From Paralvinella palmiformis (taxonomy: Eukaryota > Annelida > Polychaeta > Terebellida > Alvinellidae): DNA of 64,000 nucleotides. Positions 36,487 to 58,700 of the stretch are shown piece by piece; position 1 is the stretch's first letter, and each line of letters begins with the position of its first letter. Position numbers and translations under genes: made by a program. The stretch covers positions 979,001 to 1,043,000 of the forward strand of contig JAODUP010000011.1 in NCBI GenBank assembly GCA_025642065.1, given 5' to 3'. A model generated the notes under the pieces. It saw only the letters and a list, made by a program, of their open reading frames with translations. It had not been told where the DNA came from and searched no databases.

Positions 36487-36680
36487 TGATTTGTTTTTCG
36501 AGGAGAATCCCCAGGCTGTCGCTTATTCAGCACAGCCTCTGTATTGGCGTGGTTAAGAAATCAACATCTCCCCCGCCACTCACAGGGGAGCAGCACGTAA
36601 AGATGGAGCCGAAATACCCTGAGGGTGATCGCTGCCAGAGTGGTTTACGTCATCAGGGGATCTTTAACGTCCCCCTTTAT
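36487..36680 (-). mobile_element. SINE family A, 5'-truncated copy
   Basis: The reverse complement matches the 3' half of the 18136 copy, including AGGGGGACGTTAAA, the CTCAGGGTATTTCG segment, GTGAGTGGCGGGGGAGA and the GACAGCCTGGGGATTCTCC end. The tRNA-derived head is absent. Confidence 0.88.
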
Positions 36681-36689
36681 TTTTAATAA

Positions 36690-38130
36690 TTTAATTATGT
36701 GTGTTTTCCCCTCATAATATGACCTACATCTTGATGAAATAAGCATATAATCCCTAGTGCTATTTCTCTATAATGAGTTGCTCAAACTACCCTCTCCTCA
36801 TATAACTCACAGCTAGAGTAGGATGTTTCATTCGATCGCCTAGCTATTACTGTGGTTTGTCTTTGAATTAGCTTAATTAATTACATGTCTCGGTTGTGAC
36901 TATAGTGTCGAATCTAAAAACTGTAATTAAATGCCTTCTTTATTCTCGGTACTCACACTCATTCGTTCGCTGATGTAATGTGGTTATAGCCACGCATGAT
37001 TTGTTAATTGCAAGCAGAGGAATTAATCTCCCATGTGTTGTAAATCCGTGATCCATAACAAATAAACGGTACGTTACTTGTGGCCTACCCAAACTCATAA
37101 CAAACCACAACATAGAAACACATCCCCATGTGAGGAATGCAGTAGTCCACCGACAGGTGTCACTGCTACTGAATTAAAAAATACGTATATTTCATGAGCT
37201 TCCTAATCTAAATCTAAATAAGTCAGCTATCCGTGACAGAATGAGTTCTTCATCGAGTTACTAAACGAATCAAGATTTATGCAAATTATTGGAAAACAAC
37301 TATTGTATATACATTTCCAATTCTTCTAGAATTTATAATTAATAGATTTGGCATTTAGAATGTGGAAAATATTGATAATAAATAAAAGTTGAAATAATTA
37401 AAGGTATCTTATTGATATTGAATAAAATATCAACGTGTGAAAAACGCCAGACGTACATTTCTACGTAATTATATATGCTTGCATTATAACAGGCAAAATG
37501 ATTGGCTAAGTAGTTTATATTATAGCAAGATATTGAATACCTGATTGGTTCATTACTGTATTCTCGCTAGGCCATTTAAAGTCTCTCATAATACAATACA
37601 CGAAATATTCTCCTAGCTCATTTTACATTTCATTACTATATTTGACATTTGTGTACGTAAACCAGGGCGACACCTATTAGTACTTATGCTGCCATCTTTC
37701 GAATGAATTCTAAACGAAAACATGTTCAAAGGGATCCTTTCTGCTAACATTAAGGTCACGCTTTTGCCAGTTTGGATGAAAACAGTTCGTTTTGCTTATA
37801 AACAGTATGTATCATCTAGATCAAGCATCGTTTTGTCTGTTATAGCCAGTTTGTATTGCGATATATTTGCGAAATTAGTGTGCTGATGATCGGTGCGGTT
37901 GGCTGTGAATAAATTGAGCTTTTGTTATTTTATTTCATTTGTTTACATTTTTAATTGGCCTGAGCCCTGACTAGACACTAGTCTAGTTTGTTGTTTTATC
38001 ATTCATTGTGTATAGATTCTACTAGACTAATGTAATGGACGTCATAATATTTCTAATGAAAACGACGGAGGACTACTTGTGAGTTTTATGTGTGTTTTTG
38101 TTCGCCTTGTAATAGTTATGATAGACGGGC
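36690..38130. promoter_or_regulatory. Intergenic DNA and probable upstream region of FAM162 copy B
   Basis: AT-rich with no recognisable exon. The last 200 bases before 38155 should contain the copy B promoter and 5' UTR, but no TATA box or other core element is convincing. Confidence 0.35.
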
Positions 38131-38154
38131 GTGATTAGACTGTCACTGTGCAAT

Positions 38155-39644
38155 ATGACTATGTTGATTCAACACGTAAAACAGATAGGAAAAGCGGGTT
38201 GTTCAGGCTGTTGTGGCACATTTCGACAAAAATGTATCAACACGATCAATCGCGGACCTCACAGAAGATACTCATATCGAGTCGAAAGTAATAAAACGCC
38301 AGACAGAAGGGGCCCATTCGGTTAGTATTTACTATTGAAAGGTAACATATTTTATTTATGATTGAGATAGTCACAGTGTCACTATATATATATATTATAT
38401 GCATTATGTTTCTGGCGTTTTTATTTTAATACATTTTATAGCTATAGAATATTTAACTTGAATAATTAGATAAGTATGAATATACTTATTTTAAATCTGC
38501 ATGTTATAGTATCTTTCTCTCTATATATAATAATAAATGCTGATCAGAGCACTGTTGAAGATATGCTGAAGTAGATTAAAATTGTGTGCACTGAATGTTT
38601 TATTGTCATTGTTAAATTTGTTCTGGCTTCTATCAATTTATATGTTCACAATGTGTGTTATTGTTTTTATAGGAAGCACTAGTGCATTCCATCATCCAAG
38701 TGATTTTGAGAAGAATATTATGGTACTTACAAGGATATATCCTTCATTGAACTCTATCCCTAAAACTGTGACGTAAGTGAATAGAATCGGTGTGTTAATG
38801 TATCTGTTATATATTTCATGCATCACATCCATCCTATAAATCTTCACCCATGCCATTTATCCCATCCAAATTTGTCTCAGAAGCTTCTTGATATCATTGC
38901 TGTCTTCATACCATTACATTAATATAGTAACTGAGCTCATGTAATATTATATTTGTTGTGCATGTATTCCATGAAACCAACTTGTCTGAAAATTTACAAG
39001 ACTTTTCTGAAGAACATTAGTAGGAACAACACTCTGCAGTTTCTTTTAAATTGGTTTCATATCTTGGTTTATTCATCTGTGTGTGCATGTAGAACATCAG
39101 AGTTATTCCTTGGATTTGGGCTACATGTGTCAATTGGCCCATTAGGTCTAAATTTCATGGGACTTTTCGAGATACCATGGGACATCAACCAAAATGAAAT
39201 GATTTGCGAATTCTGGATCGCATATCATATTACAAATAAACATTTCTTATTTCCTATGAATTAATTGTCTATTTGTGTGGTTGCTTAGCAAAAAATAAAT
39301 TCGGACCCAAAAAGTTAAATTTCGATGCGCCCTTGACATGTTTTTTAGTTGGGTCATATCGAGTATGGCCGCACCATTGGTGCAGGCACGGTCCTAGGAA
39401 TAACTCTGCAACATGTATACAAACTGTTGTTTTTTTCAGTCATAATGCCATCTTGAGAGCAAAGGATAGGATGCGAGTACTGATTGGCTTTGGAATGATT
39501 GGTCTGACTGTATTAGGTTTTATCGCTGTGGTACAGTACAGTCGCAAGGTGAGAGATCAGGGCAATGGTATAATGAAGAGATCAATGGAGTGGCAGAGGC
39601 AGTTAGCAGCAGAAAGACAGTCTGAAGAGAACACAGACAAATGA
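38155..39644 (+). CDS. FAM162: FAM162 (UPF0389) family mitochondrial membrane protein, copy B, 156 aa, 3 exons
   Basis: Exons are 38155-38320 (donor TTCG|GTTAGT), 38673-38772 (acceptor TTTTATAG, donor GAC|GTAAGT) and 39440-39644 (acceptor TTTTTTCAG, stop TGA). Intron phases (1, 2) and the 100-nt middle exon are identical to copy A, so the two arose by duplication. The leader is basic and contains Cys (CSGCCGTFRQK); two ATGs at 38155 and 38161 are possible starts. Exon 2 gives FHHPSDFEKNIMVLTRIYP and IPKTV; exon 3 gives ILRAKDRMRV, a single membrane helix (about 103-122), then RKVRDQGN and a charged tail. Introns are much shorter (352 and 667 bp) than in copy A. AATAAA at 39750 is the likely poly(A) signal. 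Its role is presumably in the inner mitochondrial membrane, by family analogy only. Confidence 0.92.
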
Positions 39645-39749
39645 TAAGACAATGGAGGATTAGACCTGAATCATGTTTCAACAACTGATGACTTCTCAGC
39701 TAGCCATGTTACTATAGGATTGTGAAGTTAGGTCATCATCCTTTGTGTG

Positions 39750-39755
39750 AATAAA
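39750..39755 (+). terminator. Poly(A) signal AATAAA for FAM162 copy B
   Basis: AATAAA 106 bases after the TGA stop, followed by GTG-rich sequence (GTGCCA). Position-based call. Confidence 0.65.
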
Positions 39756-39759
39756 TGTG

Positions 39760-42700
39760 CCATTTTTAAAAAGAGAACTGGGTCAATTTTCATAAACAGA
39801 TCTTTCTTTTCTGGAGGATTGATTATTTTACATTTTGTTGTTTTTAATCTATGCTGCATAATATTGTCAACATATAAATTAGATTGCTCCATCAGACAGA
39901 TTCTCAACATATTCTGAATGACCTATGTGTCATTAACATAATTTTAATTCACCACAGAATTTATGGAAGATACTTTTCATGAATTTTTATAATAATGCGT
40001 GAAACAGTTTTTTTATAAGTTCCATGCCAATTTCATTTTACAAACACAGCCTGCCAAAAAAAGATCAGGATTGAATATTTGATTTCGAACATATTTGGAA
40101 AGCCCACAAATTCCACATACCATGACAGAGCAGCATGCACTTCTTCACACAACAAACAAAGCAGATTACTTGGCTTTATTTACAAAATTAGTTATTTACG
40201 TGCAGAACAACCCACCTATAGTAAGACATCACTGAGAACTATACTTTCATCACCCAGCACACCATAACCTGACAATTTTGTAATATTTAAGGCAAGGGCT
40301 AGCTCTCTGCTTCCACACACAAGATGCCGTATCCATTCGTTGCTCACAACAACAAATTAATCACCGCAATATTTAATATATCAAACACACATACATGGTT
40401 TCAAAGGAACAAGTAAATCAGTGAAGCACTGATATCTTTGTGGTCGCCTAACTTCCTTCAACCTGATCAAGGGACTGGTTATACAGATTAGAAATGTGCA
40501 AGTTGCTACATGTACTTGGTAGCTAGTAACTACAAAACGTGTGTAAAATATTACATGTTTAGTCAGCATTACTGATGAATCACAAATGTGTAGACTGAGA
40601 AACAAAACAAAAAAAAACCTTTTCATACATCAACTTGTACAAATTCTATAAATTAGATCAATAAAAAGGTTTTTTAAATATCAGGGTAAAAATAAGAAAT
40701 CTCTCGCTGCAAATTCTATATATATATCTCTGATTTTACTCTATTCATAAAATGTTTGCCATTATTATTCCCTGATGAGAGTTGTACACTAGCTAATACA
40801 AGTATAACACAGTCCATGCACTGTTAATATTGATCAGATAAAGGAGTCTATACTGTTATGTATTATGTGGAGCTGCTCTGTCAAAGAGATCACACCTTTG
40901 GTGGAACATAATGCATTCTACATCTTTCATAGAACACCTGAAATGAGAAAAACTTTTTTTAATTATTTTAAATGACTTGAAAATAAAGTAGATTTGAATT
41001 ACAATTTTATCAAATTTATTATAACACGTACTAGTCATATGAACTTGTATTAACCACATATTATTAACCACATATGGAATAAGACATGTAAACAAACAAT
41101 AAATTTACAAGATACCTCGTATAAGATTTATGACAACCTTTAGGGTATGTGTTGGTTTTGTATGGCAATAGGTATAAAGCAAGAAATTACTTCATGAAAC
41201 ATTACCAAAATGGGCAGACTGAGTTCCATCACACATATTCAGCAAACAGTTACTCCACCTCTACTATGGAAATGTGCTCATCTTTCATCACAAACTACAA
41301 TGATTTCATTCTTGTTAACATTTATTGACAGTATTTTGTGTTTTTTAGCCGATGTGTTTTCAACCTACATACACTGCAAATAATTACTACTCCATTCTGG
41401 ACATCTCTGCATAGGGATATAAATAATCTTAAGCTCCATTGTAAATATTACATCACTTACAAGATGTTAAGTTAGCTATTAAGAAAGTTTTACGAATCAA
41501 GACGCCTCGATAACTATATCATATTTTTGTTTCTAGGGAATATATTTATGGGCTGATCAGAGACAAATAGTTGTTCAGCATTGGTGCTGGTAATATCTGA
41601 GGTATATGCCTATGGGGAGTTTCCTATTGGAAACATATCATATAAACAAATTTGTTAGCCAGATTCAACTCCAATCTGGAGGTCTACAGTGCAGTGATCT
41701 AACCACTCGGCGAATGGAATGCCCTTGCAAACTTCAATGAAAATAATATATTAAATATTGGGGAATACCAAAACGTATTAGAATTTCTGAATATAACATC
41801 CTAATTACTCTGGATGAGGCTCCTTTTCTACTAGCTCATGTACCCATTGCTGGACAACTGGCAGCAGTGTGTGAACTGTACCCATCAAAAGTTAACCAAA
41901 CCATTTTCCCTGATACGGTAATCCTATAATAAAATGACTCTGAAGTTGGAAAACCAGACATTTGGTTCCATTTCAGAATTGAAAATGATGATCAATTAGT
42001 ATTCTGAATATTACCTGTGATAATACTGTTCTGAAAAATGTTTTATATGTTATGGTACAGGCATTAATGAATGCTCATGCAAGAGAAAGCCATTGTAACA
42101 CAAGCAAATGTTTTTAATTGTCTTGTCCATCGAAGCAGGACTTCAAACATAATATCCAGTAACTACACACAGTATAATATAAATGCTTTACTAGGTGGAA
42201 AACACTAAGCATTGCTTTGTTCTTAATAGAGAAAAGATGCAACCACCCTTTTCATTGGCTGGTGATACAGCACACCTTGGAATAGGAGCTTTCAACATTG
42301 AAACATTCTTGTCACCAATACATTTCTAGTTTTCATGGCGAATTCACCTCTCATTGGTGAGCTCATTTGCTCCTATATCAAAACAAAACATGTGCATGGA
42401 ACTCATAGATTACATATTTTTGCATCTCTTGTATGGATAAAATCTGTGCATGTGAATATTTTGATAGGCAGCTGAAAATCACACCCAACCTCTACTAGAG
42501 AACAGATGACTTCAACAGTTAATGCCCATCCTGGTGTAGGGTAGGGGTAAGTGAGTATTTTGTTTAACTTCCTAATTGGTCATGTAGTGAAAGTATGGCC
42601 AGGGGCATTCCGCAAACAGAAGTAACACCTGACTTTGAACCCTGAGACAGACAACTGTGGTCCATTTCTCTACACATTTCACTACCATAATGCTTTAGGA

Positions 42701-43686
42701 TAGGGATGAGTGCCTGGGAAAGAACTTGTGGAGTCGTGGAGCACCAGCCAGATACAATCTGATCATTACACTCATCTATCAAACAGCAGAGTTTGACACT
42801 TCCCTATATTTATCTTTCATTTCAGCCAACTTTGCATTGTTACCTGAAGCACACAGCAGCCCAGTGTAGAGGGTCTTTAGAATATAAGTTCAATTCAAAG
42901 TGATGGCACCTGCCATTTAATAGACAAACGAGTCCATAAACACCCTTGTTAACTCTAGAAACCTGGCCACAAGTGTAAAATACTATGCCTTGAACCTTGA
43001 TCAGTCATCCAGCAATAATTCACAATAAATAGGTCAAGGTAAAATTGGACCAGAAAAAAGTAGCAGAAATGCAGTCTAAATAAAACATTATCTAGACCCA
43101 AATTTTTCTATATGCTAGCATCCAGTCCAAAGATTTATATTATTCAAAACGTCTTGGCTTAGAGATGTAGATGGGGGATTGTAGATCAGTAGTTGTTCTT
43201 CCTAATTCTGTAAGATGCCTTGTTTAGCCTATGGCTCAGGGGATTAGACTGAAAACATTCACTTGAGGATGAAATACTCCATAGGATGTGCTGAAGTAAA
43301 TACTGAGATTTAACAGCACAACCTATGGTGTTCCAGTGATTAGATTGCTGTGCTGCAAACCTCCAGGTTGTGGTTCTCAACTGGGCTCATACCTGTGTTG
43401 TGGGATTTGTTGACTTATGCAGAATCCCCTCAACCAAATGTCTATGGCGAGACAAACACTGAGGCCCAAAAAAATATTAACTCTCAACTGGACAAACTTG
43501 GTCTCCAACACAGGGGAGCATTTTAAAATCTATTTCTTCACTCAAGTTTGGTGTTGATTTCATACAGTGGGAATACCATCCGACACATTGTATTTCCTTT
43601 TCAGCAATAATGCTTCGAATACAACTTTTTCTTGAAAGGACAAGTCCATGTGAAAAAGTTGTCACAATAAAAATTCAACATTATTA
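39760..43686. other. Convergent intergenic region between FAM162-B and MIX23
   Basis: Mostly AT-rich DNA without exons. A tRNA-head-like remnant on the minus strand lies near 41655-41715 (CCACTCGGCGAATGG side). The part adjacent to 43687 is likely MIX23 3' UTR. No definite poly(A) signal for MIX23 was identified. Confidence 0.4.
43319..43460 (+). mobile_element. SINE family C, decayed copy
   Basis: GTTCCAGTGATTAGATTGCT head, GGTTGTGGTTCTCAACTGGG in the B-box position, then GTTGTGGGATTTGTTGACTT, colinear with the 34765 copy. Confidence 0.65.
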
Positions 43687-52484
<8,798 letters not shown>

Positions 52485-53100
52485 GATGACCTGTGGGGAC
52501 ATAGGTGGTAAAGCGATGAATAGTAAATGTACGTTTACCGGCAAAAACGGTTTTTAAAGATAGAATATCATATTTTCACAAATAAAACCATTAAATTATT
52601 TATGTGTGGATTTTTAAAGATTATGTATCTATTTTACTCTGGAAATTAAAGAAAACGCCATCATGATTTACCTGCCTGAACTTGATTTAGTTGGGTAGTC
52701 TGTTATTTAATTTTTGTCCTCGTTTGTGTTTACCGCGGTCTAGTTACTACCAAAACACGTTTGAGTAAAACTGAAGTAATGTTTTAATAAAATGGTTATT
52801 TACATTGACTATCTCTCAAATATTTTGATTGTATTTTAATGACGCAAAATATTACATACATACTAACTCAATATACCAATTTTGGTTGTATTTGATCTCT
52901 GCGTGGTATAATTAAACGTAGATATAGTAACTATATTGAATCAACCTCCATCGGCTATTTCAACTTCCTGTTTTGGGTTAGTTCCGGTTAACCTTTGGGC
53001 ATGCGCATTGTGGTAGCTGTTGTCAATTGTGAGCTGTGTTCTCTTGATAATTCTGCGTTTTATCCTTTCCGTAGCTACACGAAATTAACTATCAAAAAAG
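52485..53100. promoter_or_regulatory. Probable MIX23 promoter; possible 5' non-coding exon of the KPNA gene
   Basis: Sequence upstream of the MIX23 ATG. A relatively GC-rich stretch (52950-53090, CTTCCTGTTTTGGGTTAG, GCATGCGCATTGTGG, an NRF1-like GCATGCGCA word) is followed by an AAAG|GTAAAA donor at 53100. The first KPNA coding exon begins directly after an acceptor, so an upstream non-coding exon must exist, and this is a candidate. A bidirectional promoter is inference. Confidence 0.35.
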
Positions 53101-53813
53101 GTAAAACGATCAGAATCTGTCAATAAAATAAGACAGTAATGTGGTAAATGATATTAATATCCCCTTTAACTTTCGTTCTTCCAAACATTTCCTTCCTCAA
53201 ATAACCTCTTGGCCCTCTTCAAGCTTTGCCTTTTGTTATTCGGAACAAGTTACAGGGCAGCAGGCTAGAGACAAGAGTTGAATTTAAGTGTTAAACTGGA
53301 GTGGTACGTATGACGACTGGCACTTCATCTTGTTTAATAATTATTCGGTCTATATCTGGTCCGACACATACTGGCTATATACCAGGCGTGCATTTATTTA
53401 AGATATATTGTATTAATTTTGCATATTATATACTATTCTATCTAGTCAGTATAGACCTGGTTCTGTATCCCAAGTTATCTTATTTACTAAAGGTATGGTA
53501 ATGTATATGCTGTCATTACATCTAAGACTGTTGGGTAGAGGATGGTCATGTCAGTTTCATTGGGTTTTCAAAAGTGAATCGGATGCTGTTTTACACCACA
53601 TCTCATGACTTGAAAAGGAACATAGAAATACCAAAAAAGCTGTATGAGATGATGCTAGATGGTAAGGTGTCATAACATATACAGCTTGAACCAGTGCCTG
53701 CCAAATTGTAGAATTTTTTTGGACATAACCATAATTGTTAGTGGTTCCACATAATTTCCAGAGGTTTTATCAATAATAATGTTACTAGTCTACAAAGACA
53801 AGCATTTTTCAGA

Positions 53814-54678
53814 GACGTTTCCGTGGTCTAGTTAGTAGCACGTTGGTCCACAGATCACCAGGGATGGGGTCGAGTACACCGGAAAGTATGAGTACATGTT
53901 TTGTTATCAGTACAATTACAAGTACTTATTTTATTAATGTACTCAAGTTCATTTCACTGTACTCAAGTACGAGTACATTTTTAATCACATTTACTAAAAC
54001 AAGTAATGTGAATGGGGGACCACTAATTTATTTGAAGTTTGCTATTTCATAATGGTACATGTTGACACATAGGAAGAGTAGATCAAGTTCTACATAGACA
54101 CATGCAGTAGCTGGTTTAATACATTTAGACAAAGATATCAATAACATATATCACCCCTATATTCAATAATTAACAATAATGCAAACATATATTTCAATCT
54201 TTATTTTATTTCAACATGTTCAACATGTTATGCAGTCTGCAATACAAAATAAAATGCCAGCTATTTAGAAATAATTAAATGTCATGTTTATGTCCAAGGG
54301 ACCAAACAAATTTAAAATGATAACCGACCAATTTCTATGGACATAATTCTAAATTCATTTTGGGAGGAAAATGTCTATAAAGACAAATGGATATAAATTG
54401 AAAACAATATTCTGTTTATGGTGAAAGTAAGAGTACTTTATGAATGTACAGGTACTGAGTACATCATAGTACTTTAAATTGTGTACTCGAGTACAATAAG
54501 TACAGGAGTACATCAGCCCCAACCCTGCAGATCACCACCCCCTAAGTTCAAATCTCGGTGTGGGCATATCTGAAGGATGTTTAATCTTTGACTTCGCTTC
54601 ATTATCTTTGGAAGTCACTCGGTCCATTTAGCCTACCATGTGCACAGAAGTGGCCGTAAAACATCAATCATCATCATC
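53814..54678 (+). mobile_element. SINE family B, interrupted by a hAT MITE
   Basis: Head GTTTCCGTGGTCTAGTTAGT up to CCACAGATCAC (53858), continuing after the inserted element at 54528 with CACCCCCTAAGTTCAAATC (B box), GTGTGGGCATATCTGAAGG and a tail ending in ATC repeats. Imperfect target duplications flank the whole unit: AAGCATTTTTCAGA (53800-53813) and AAGCCTTTTCAGA (54679-54691). Confidence 0.88.
53859..54527. mobile_element. hAT-type MITE, 669 bp, with perfect 8-bp target duplication
   Basis: The left end CAGGGATGGGGTCGAGTAC and the reverse complement of the right end, CAGGGTTGGGGCTGATGTAC, are inverted relatives. CAGATCAC flanks it at 53851-53858 and 54528-54535. Repeated GAGTAC/GTACTC words crowd both subterminal regions, as in hAT elements whose transposase binds multiple short sites. 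No coding capacity. Confidence 0.92.
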
Positions 54679-55082
54679 AAGCCTTTTCAGAATGAACAAT
54701 GGAATTTCTGAATATGTAATCCCAGTGTCTTTTGGTAAAATGGTCATTGAGTTTAATTGAACTAAATAATTGTTTTTAAATTTCTTGTATGTGTTAATGA
54801 AACAGGGGAAACGTGAAAAGCCTTGAATATTTATTTGTAGCGTGTTGTGACTATCTACTCCCTGACCACATATAAGGGAAGCATTATAAAAACGCAGCCA
54901 AAGTTCCATAAGTGCTTCACTGCCAGAATGTTAGCATCCTTAGAAGGTCTTTATTGTCCTATTTTGTAAAATTATTTCTGTGAAATGACAGTGCCATTTA
55001 ACATGATAAACCACCTACAGTGAGATGAAAATTTAATCTAGAAAAGTTTCAATCTTCATGCAGTCTAATTAACCATCAGGTC

Positions 55083-55235
55083 ATGGAGCTCATTTCTAAG
55101 TGTCTCTCTGGCCACACCTGGGTTCAAGCATTATTTGAGCTATATCTGAAGGGTGTTTCATCTTTCACTTGATCTCATTTCCTTAGCCTATTTAAACTAA
55201 AGTGTACACAAAAGTGGCTATTAAACAGTAATATT
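55083..55235 (+). mobile_element. SINE family B, strongly decayed copy
   Basis: CATGGAGCTCATTTCTAAG head, CCTGGGTTCAAGCATTATT, CTGAAGGGTGTTTCATCTTT and CAAAAGTGGCTATTAAACAG are colinear with the family B body. Confidence 0.65.
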
Positions 55236-55596
55236 TCATTGGAACCTACTTCACGCAGTGCATTTACCTACATATATACACACTTTTTATATCTTTGTGT
55301 TCATGCAAAACTGTATAACTATTCTTTACATTGTTATTAAAAAAATTATATTATTTACAAACAACTAAGAGTAAAACCCGTATCCTAAATATTTTAGGTT
55401 TGCTCCAATAACATCTTTAAATAAGAGCTACAAAGTTATGATATCTGGTAATAATAAGTACATTGCAATGATCTTTTTGGTGTAGTCTTGCTTATTATTT
55501 CTAGTTAACACTTCCTTCACTCTTGTTTTAAAAACAAAGATAATTATGCACAAAATATTTTTTTCTGATCTGAAATCATTTAGTTAGTATCATAGT

Positions 55597-55795
55597 GATG
55601 ATGATTAGTGTTTTACGTCCACATTTATGCACATAATTAATGGGCTGTATGAAGCAAAGTCAAAGGTAATGAAGCAAAGTCAAAGATGAAACACCCTTAA
55701 GATATGCTCACACAGAGATTCCAACTCAGGTGGTAGCCCAATTACCCTACCATGTGCCCAAAAGTGGCCATAAAACACCAATCATCATCATCAGT
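55597..55795 (-). mobile_element. SINE family B, rearranged copy with an opposite-strand tail fragment
   Basis: 55597-55735 is a minus-strand copy (GATTAGTGTTTTACGTCCAC, GAAACACCCTTAAGATATGC, GATTCCAACTCAGGTGGTAG) with an internal duplication of GAAGCAAAGTCAAAG. 55740-55795 is a plus-strand piece of the tail (CTACCATGTGCCCAAAAGTG, ending ATCATCATCATC). Head-to-head fragments may reflect a later rearrangement. Confidence 0.7.
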
Positions 55796-55799
55796 GGGT

Positions 55800-58700
55800 A
55801 GTTACTATAGATAGCTCAAATGTAGTTGTTTGGAGTAGTGATAATATTGATATAAGCCTGAATATTTCCTACACTTTCCCAAATAAAAAAAGATGCTAAC
55901 AATGTTAAATAAATTGATGCTGTACTATACATGACTATTATAGATTAGAAACAGTGTTAAAGGAGTGTTTAGTTTATTTTGTATGTAAAACTGTAGTGTG
56001 GTAATAACACAAGATTGGTTGATATTGTGGTGTGGGTGAGTGATTTGTTTAGTCTGAGCACTGGTCACATCTAGGACATGTAGTCTAGGGACAGTTTATT
56101 ACAGAAAGATCTTGTAAACAAAGTTAACAGTCAAATTTGAACATGCAGGCTAGGAATTTCCATAAATAAACAAAGCTATCACTCACTGTTAACTATTTTA
56201 TGAAAGCATCATACCTGAGAAATGCCTAACCCTTTACAATACAATTATTTGATAATCGTTCATCCAGTGAAATAGGTTTTTCGGTATCATTGGTGTTATC
56301 ATATATACTTCATCACCAGTCGAGAAAGTAGCTTTGATGGAATCTCATCCAAATTTATTAAGGAAACAATTTCAACAGGCTTCCTACACATCTTGGAAAA
56401 TAACAAATTCATTTTCCTTGTCCTGGAATTTTACAAAATCTGGAAATGTCCTGGAAAAGTATTGACTGTGAAGTAATCCACTTGGAACAAAAAAGTCTGC
56501 AAATAAATATTATCCTGTAGAAGATAACTTAGATTGTAAAAGAAATGGTGTACCAGTATAAAGGCCTAGTCTTGATATCCCATGTTAGTTAAAATTTAAA
56601 TAAAAGTGGGTGGATCAAACAGCTAGAAGTGGTGAGGAAGAGTCTGCACCATAAAAATTTCAATAATCAATTGATCATACATTGAATAAATATGATATGC
56701 TTTTTCACACATATCTTGATTTATTACCTTTATTATTTATATCTTGTATACTTTGTCCTGAAAATGGTAATTTTGTCCTGGAAAATAATATTTCCTTGGA
56801 TGTGGGAACCATGATTTCAAATATAATCCACCCCTTAACCCATATCATTAATAGATCTTTAAATACTGGCATGGTTCCCTAATCAACTAAAATAGCCAAA
56901 GTTATTCCTGCCTTAAAATCTTCTGATACTGATCAACTAAAAAATCACTGACATATTAGCGTATTACATGCAGGGCCTGAAAATCGGATGCCCAGGGCTA
57001 GTGCTGATTGCCGATCATTTGCCCTTTCGGGCAAGTGCCTTTTTGAGACAAAAAAGCATCAAATATGTATGTGCGCTTTCCTGATGAGCAAACCAATTAA
57101 AAATAATTTTTTTCCATTTGCATAACTATACTTATAATCTGCGATGCAAAGCTGCCTGTGAGTGCCAGCTACTCCTAAATCCGAGATTCCATATATGCGA
57201 CATTGCGGTATCCATATGTTTCAGACATCCCTCTCACCTTGTTACCTATTTTTCTTGGGAAAGTCTGCTTGGACACATTGAATCACACTCGTACATTTAT
57301 ATGTTTTCCTTTTTTTAGGATTCGTGTAATGCATGTATGGAATGTCTGCTTAAGACAACACGCCACCTATTTAAATGGTGTCGCCGATTGAAAGCTGTAT
57401 TCATTGTAGTTTGCTGGCTATATGTTCTTGGTAATTTGAAATTTTATTAATATGGTGAGAGTGAAAATAGCTATGAGTAACTCAGCAAATCAGCAATGGG
57501 CTTCACTGAATAAGCATTTTTTCTCAAACACTTCTCTATTTGTCGATTTTTTTAGTGAAAATATAGGTTAGCAGATTTAAAAATAAATGAAAATTTGTTT
57601 GGCAAGTGAAAACATTTGTTTGGCAAGTGCATTTCCAATCTACATGTCATGGGGAAACTGAATTGAAATATTTGATGAAGTTAGTTTATGCATGGAAACA
57701 AGTTGTGTCTTTTATCTCCTGGTGTCAAGTACTTAAACTAATTTTTGCTGCATTTTTGTTTTTGCCAATCACCAGAATCACTGTAGGCATGTGTATGTAC
57801 GGACGGATGGCATGCATGCATGTATTCCATACACTAGCCATGTTTTTATTTAAATTTTTATTCAGTTATGGGCAGGTAGGAAGACAACCATTATAGCTAA
57901 GCCTGTCCCTCAATTTCATCTGTTACTATTAATATTCTGCTATGTCATACATTATATGTGAATTGGAAATTGTCTTGATAAACATACCATTTATTGTAAT
58001 CACTTTGTGGTGGGAGTCAGAACCAGGATTTATCATACAATGGGAGCATTTATTTTGGGGCTAAATCTGTTTCAGAGCCTTTTATGTCACAATACAAAAT
58101 GTCATATTATGGATATCCATATTAATGATGGTACTCTGTTAATGTTTGTACATTGTTGTGAAGAAATAAATAAATAAAGTACAGTTGACCTTTCCTGAAT
58201 CAGATATTCCACGTAACAAACTTTACTAGCTGACATCTACCTTGGGTGTGGAGGGTTATGCTTGCCGAACACAGTTTTTTTTCACTGTGGGAGTGCTACA
58301 GAAATCTTCTTGCCCAATCTGTGCAAAACAAAATCAAGCTGGTTCAGTCAGTAATAACACTAGCTATAAGATGATTCATAATTTAGACATGTCATGTTAA
58401 TCTCTGAATTCATATTACATTTCTAACATTGTGAATATAACCGTGGACTCTTAAAATCTTGGAACTTAAATAAAGCTGACTATATATTCTCTATTTTTTT
58501 CTGATTGAGCTTAAAGTCTTTATAGCAGGGTCATCTAAACGTAGATCATGACAGAAGGTCTAACCTGTTATGACATTATAGCCAACCTTCCAGTTAGTCT
58601 ATAATCTATATAAAATTGTACCAAAACTCTTCAAAGTCTTTGTAATGAACATTACTAATACCAGCTGTAATTTTATTATTCCTGTAAACATGATACATGG

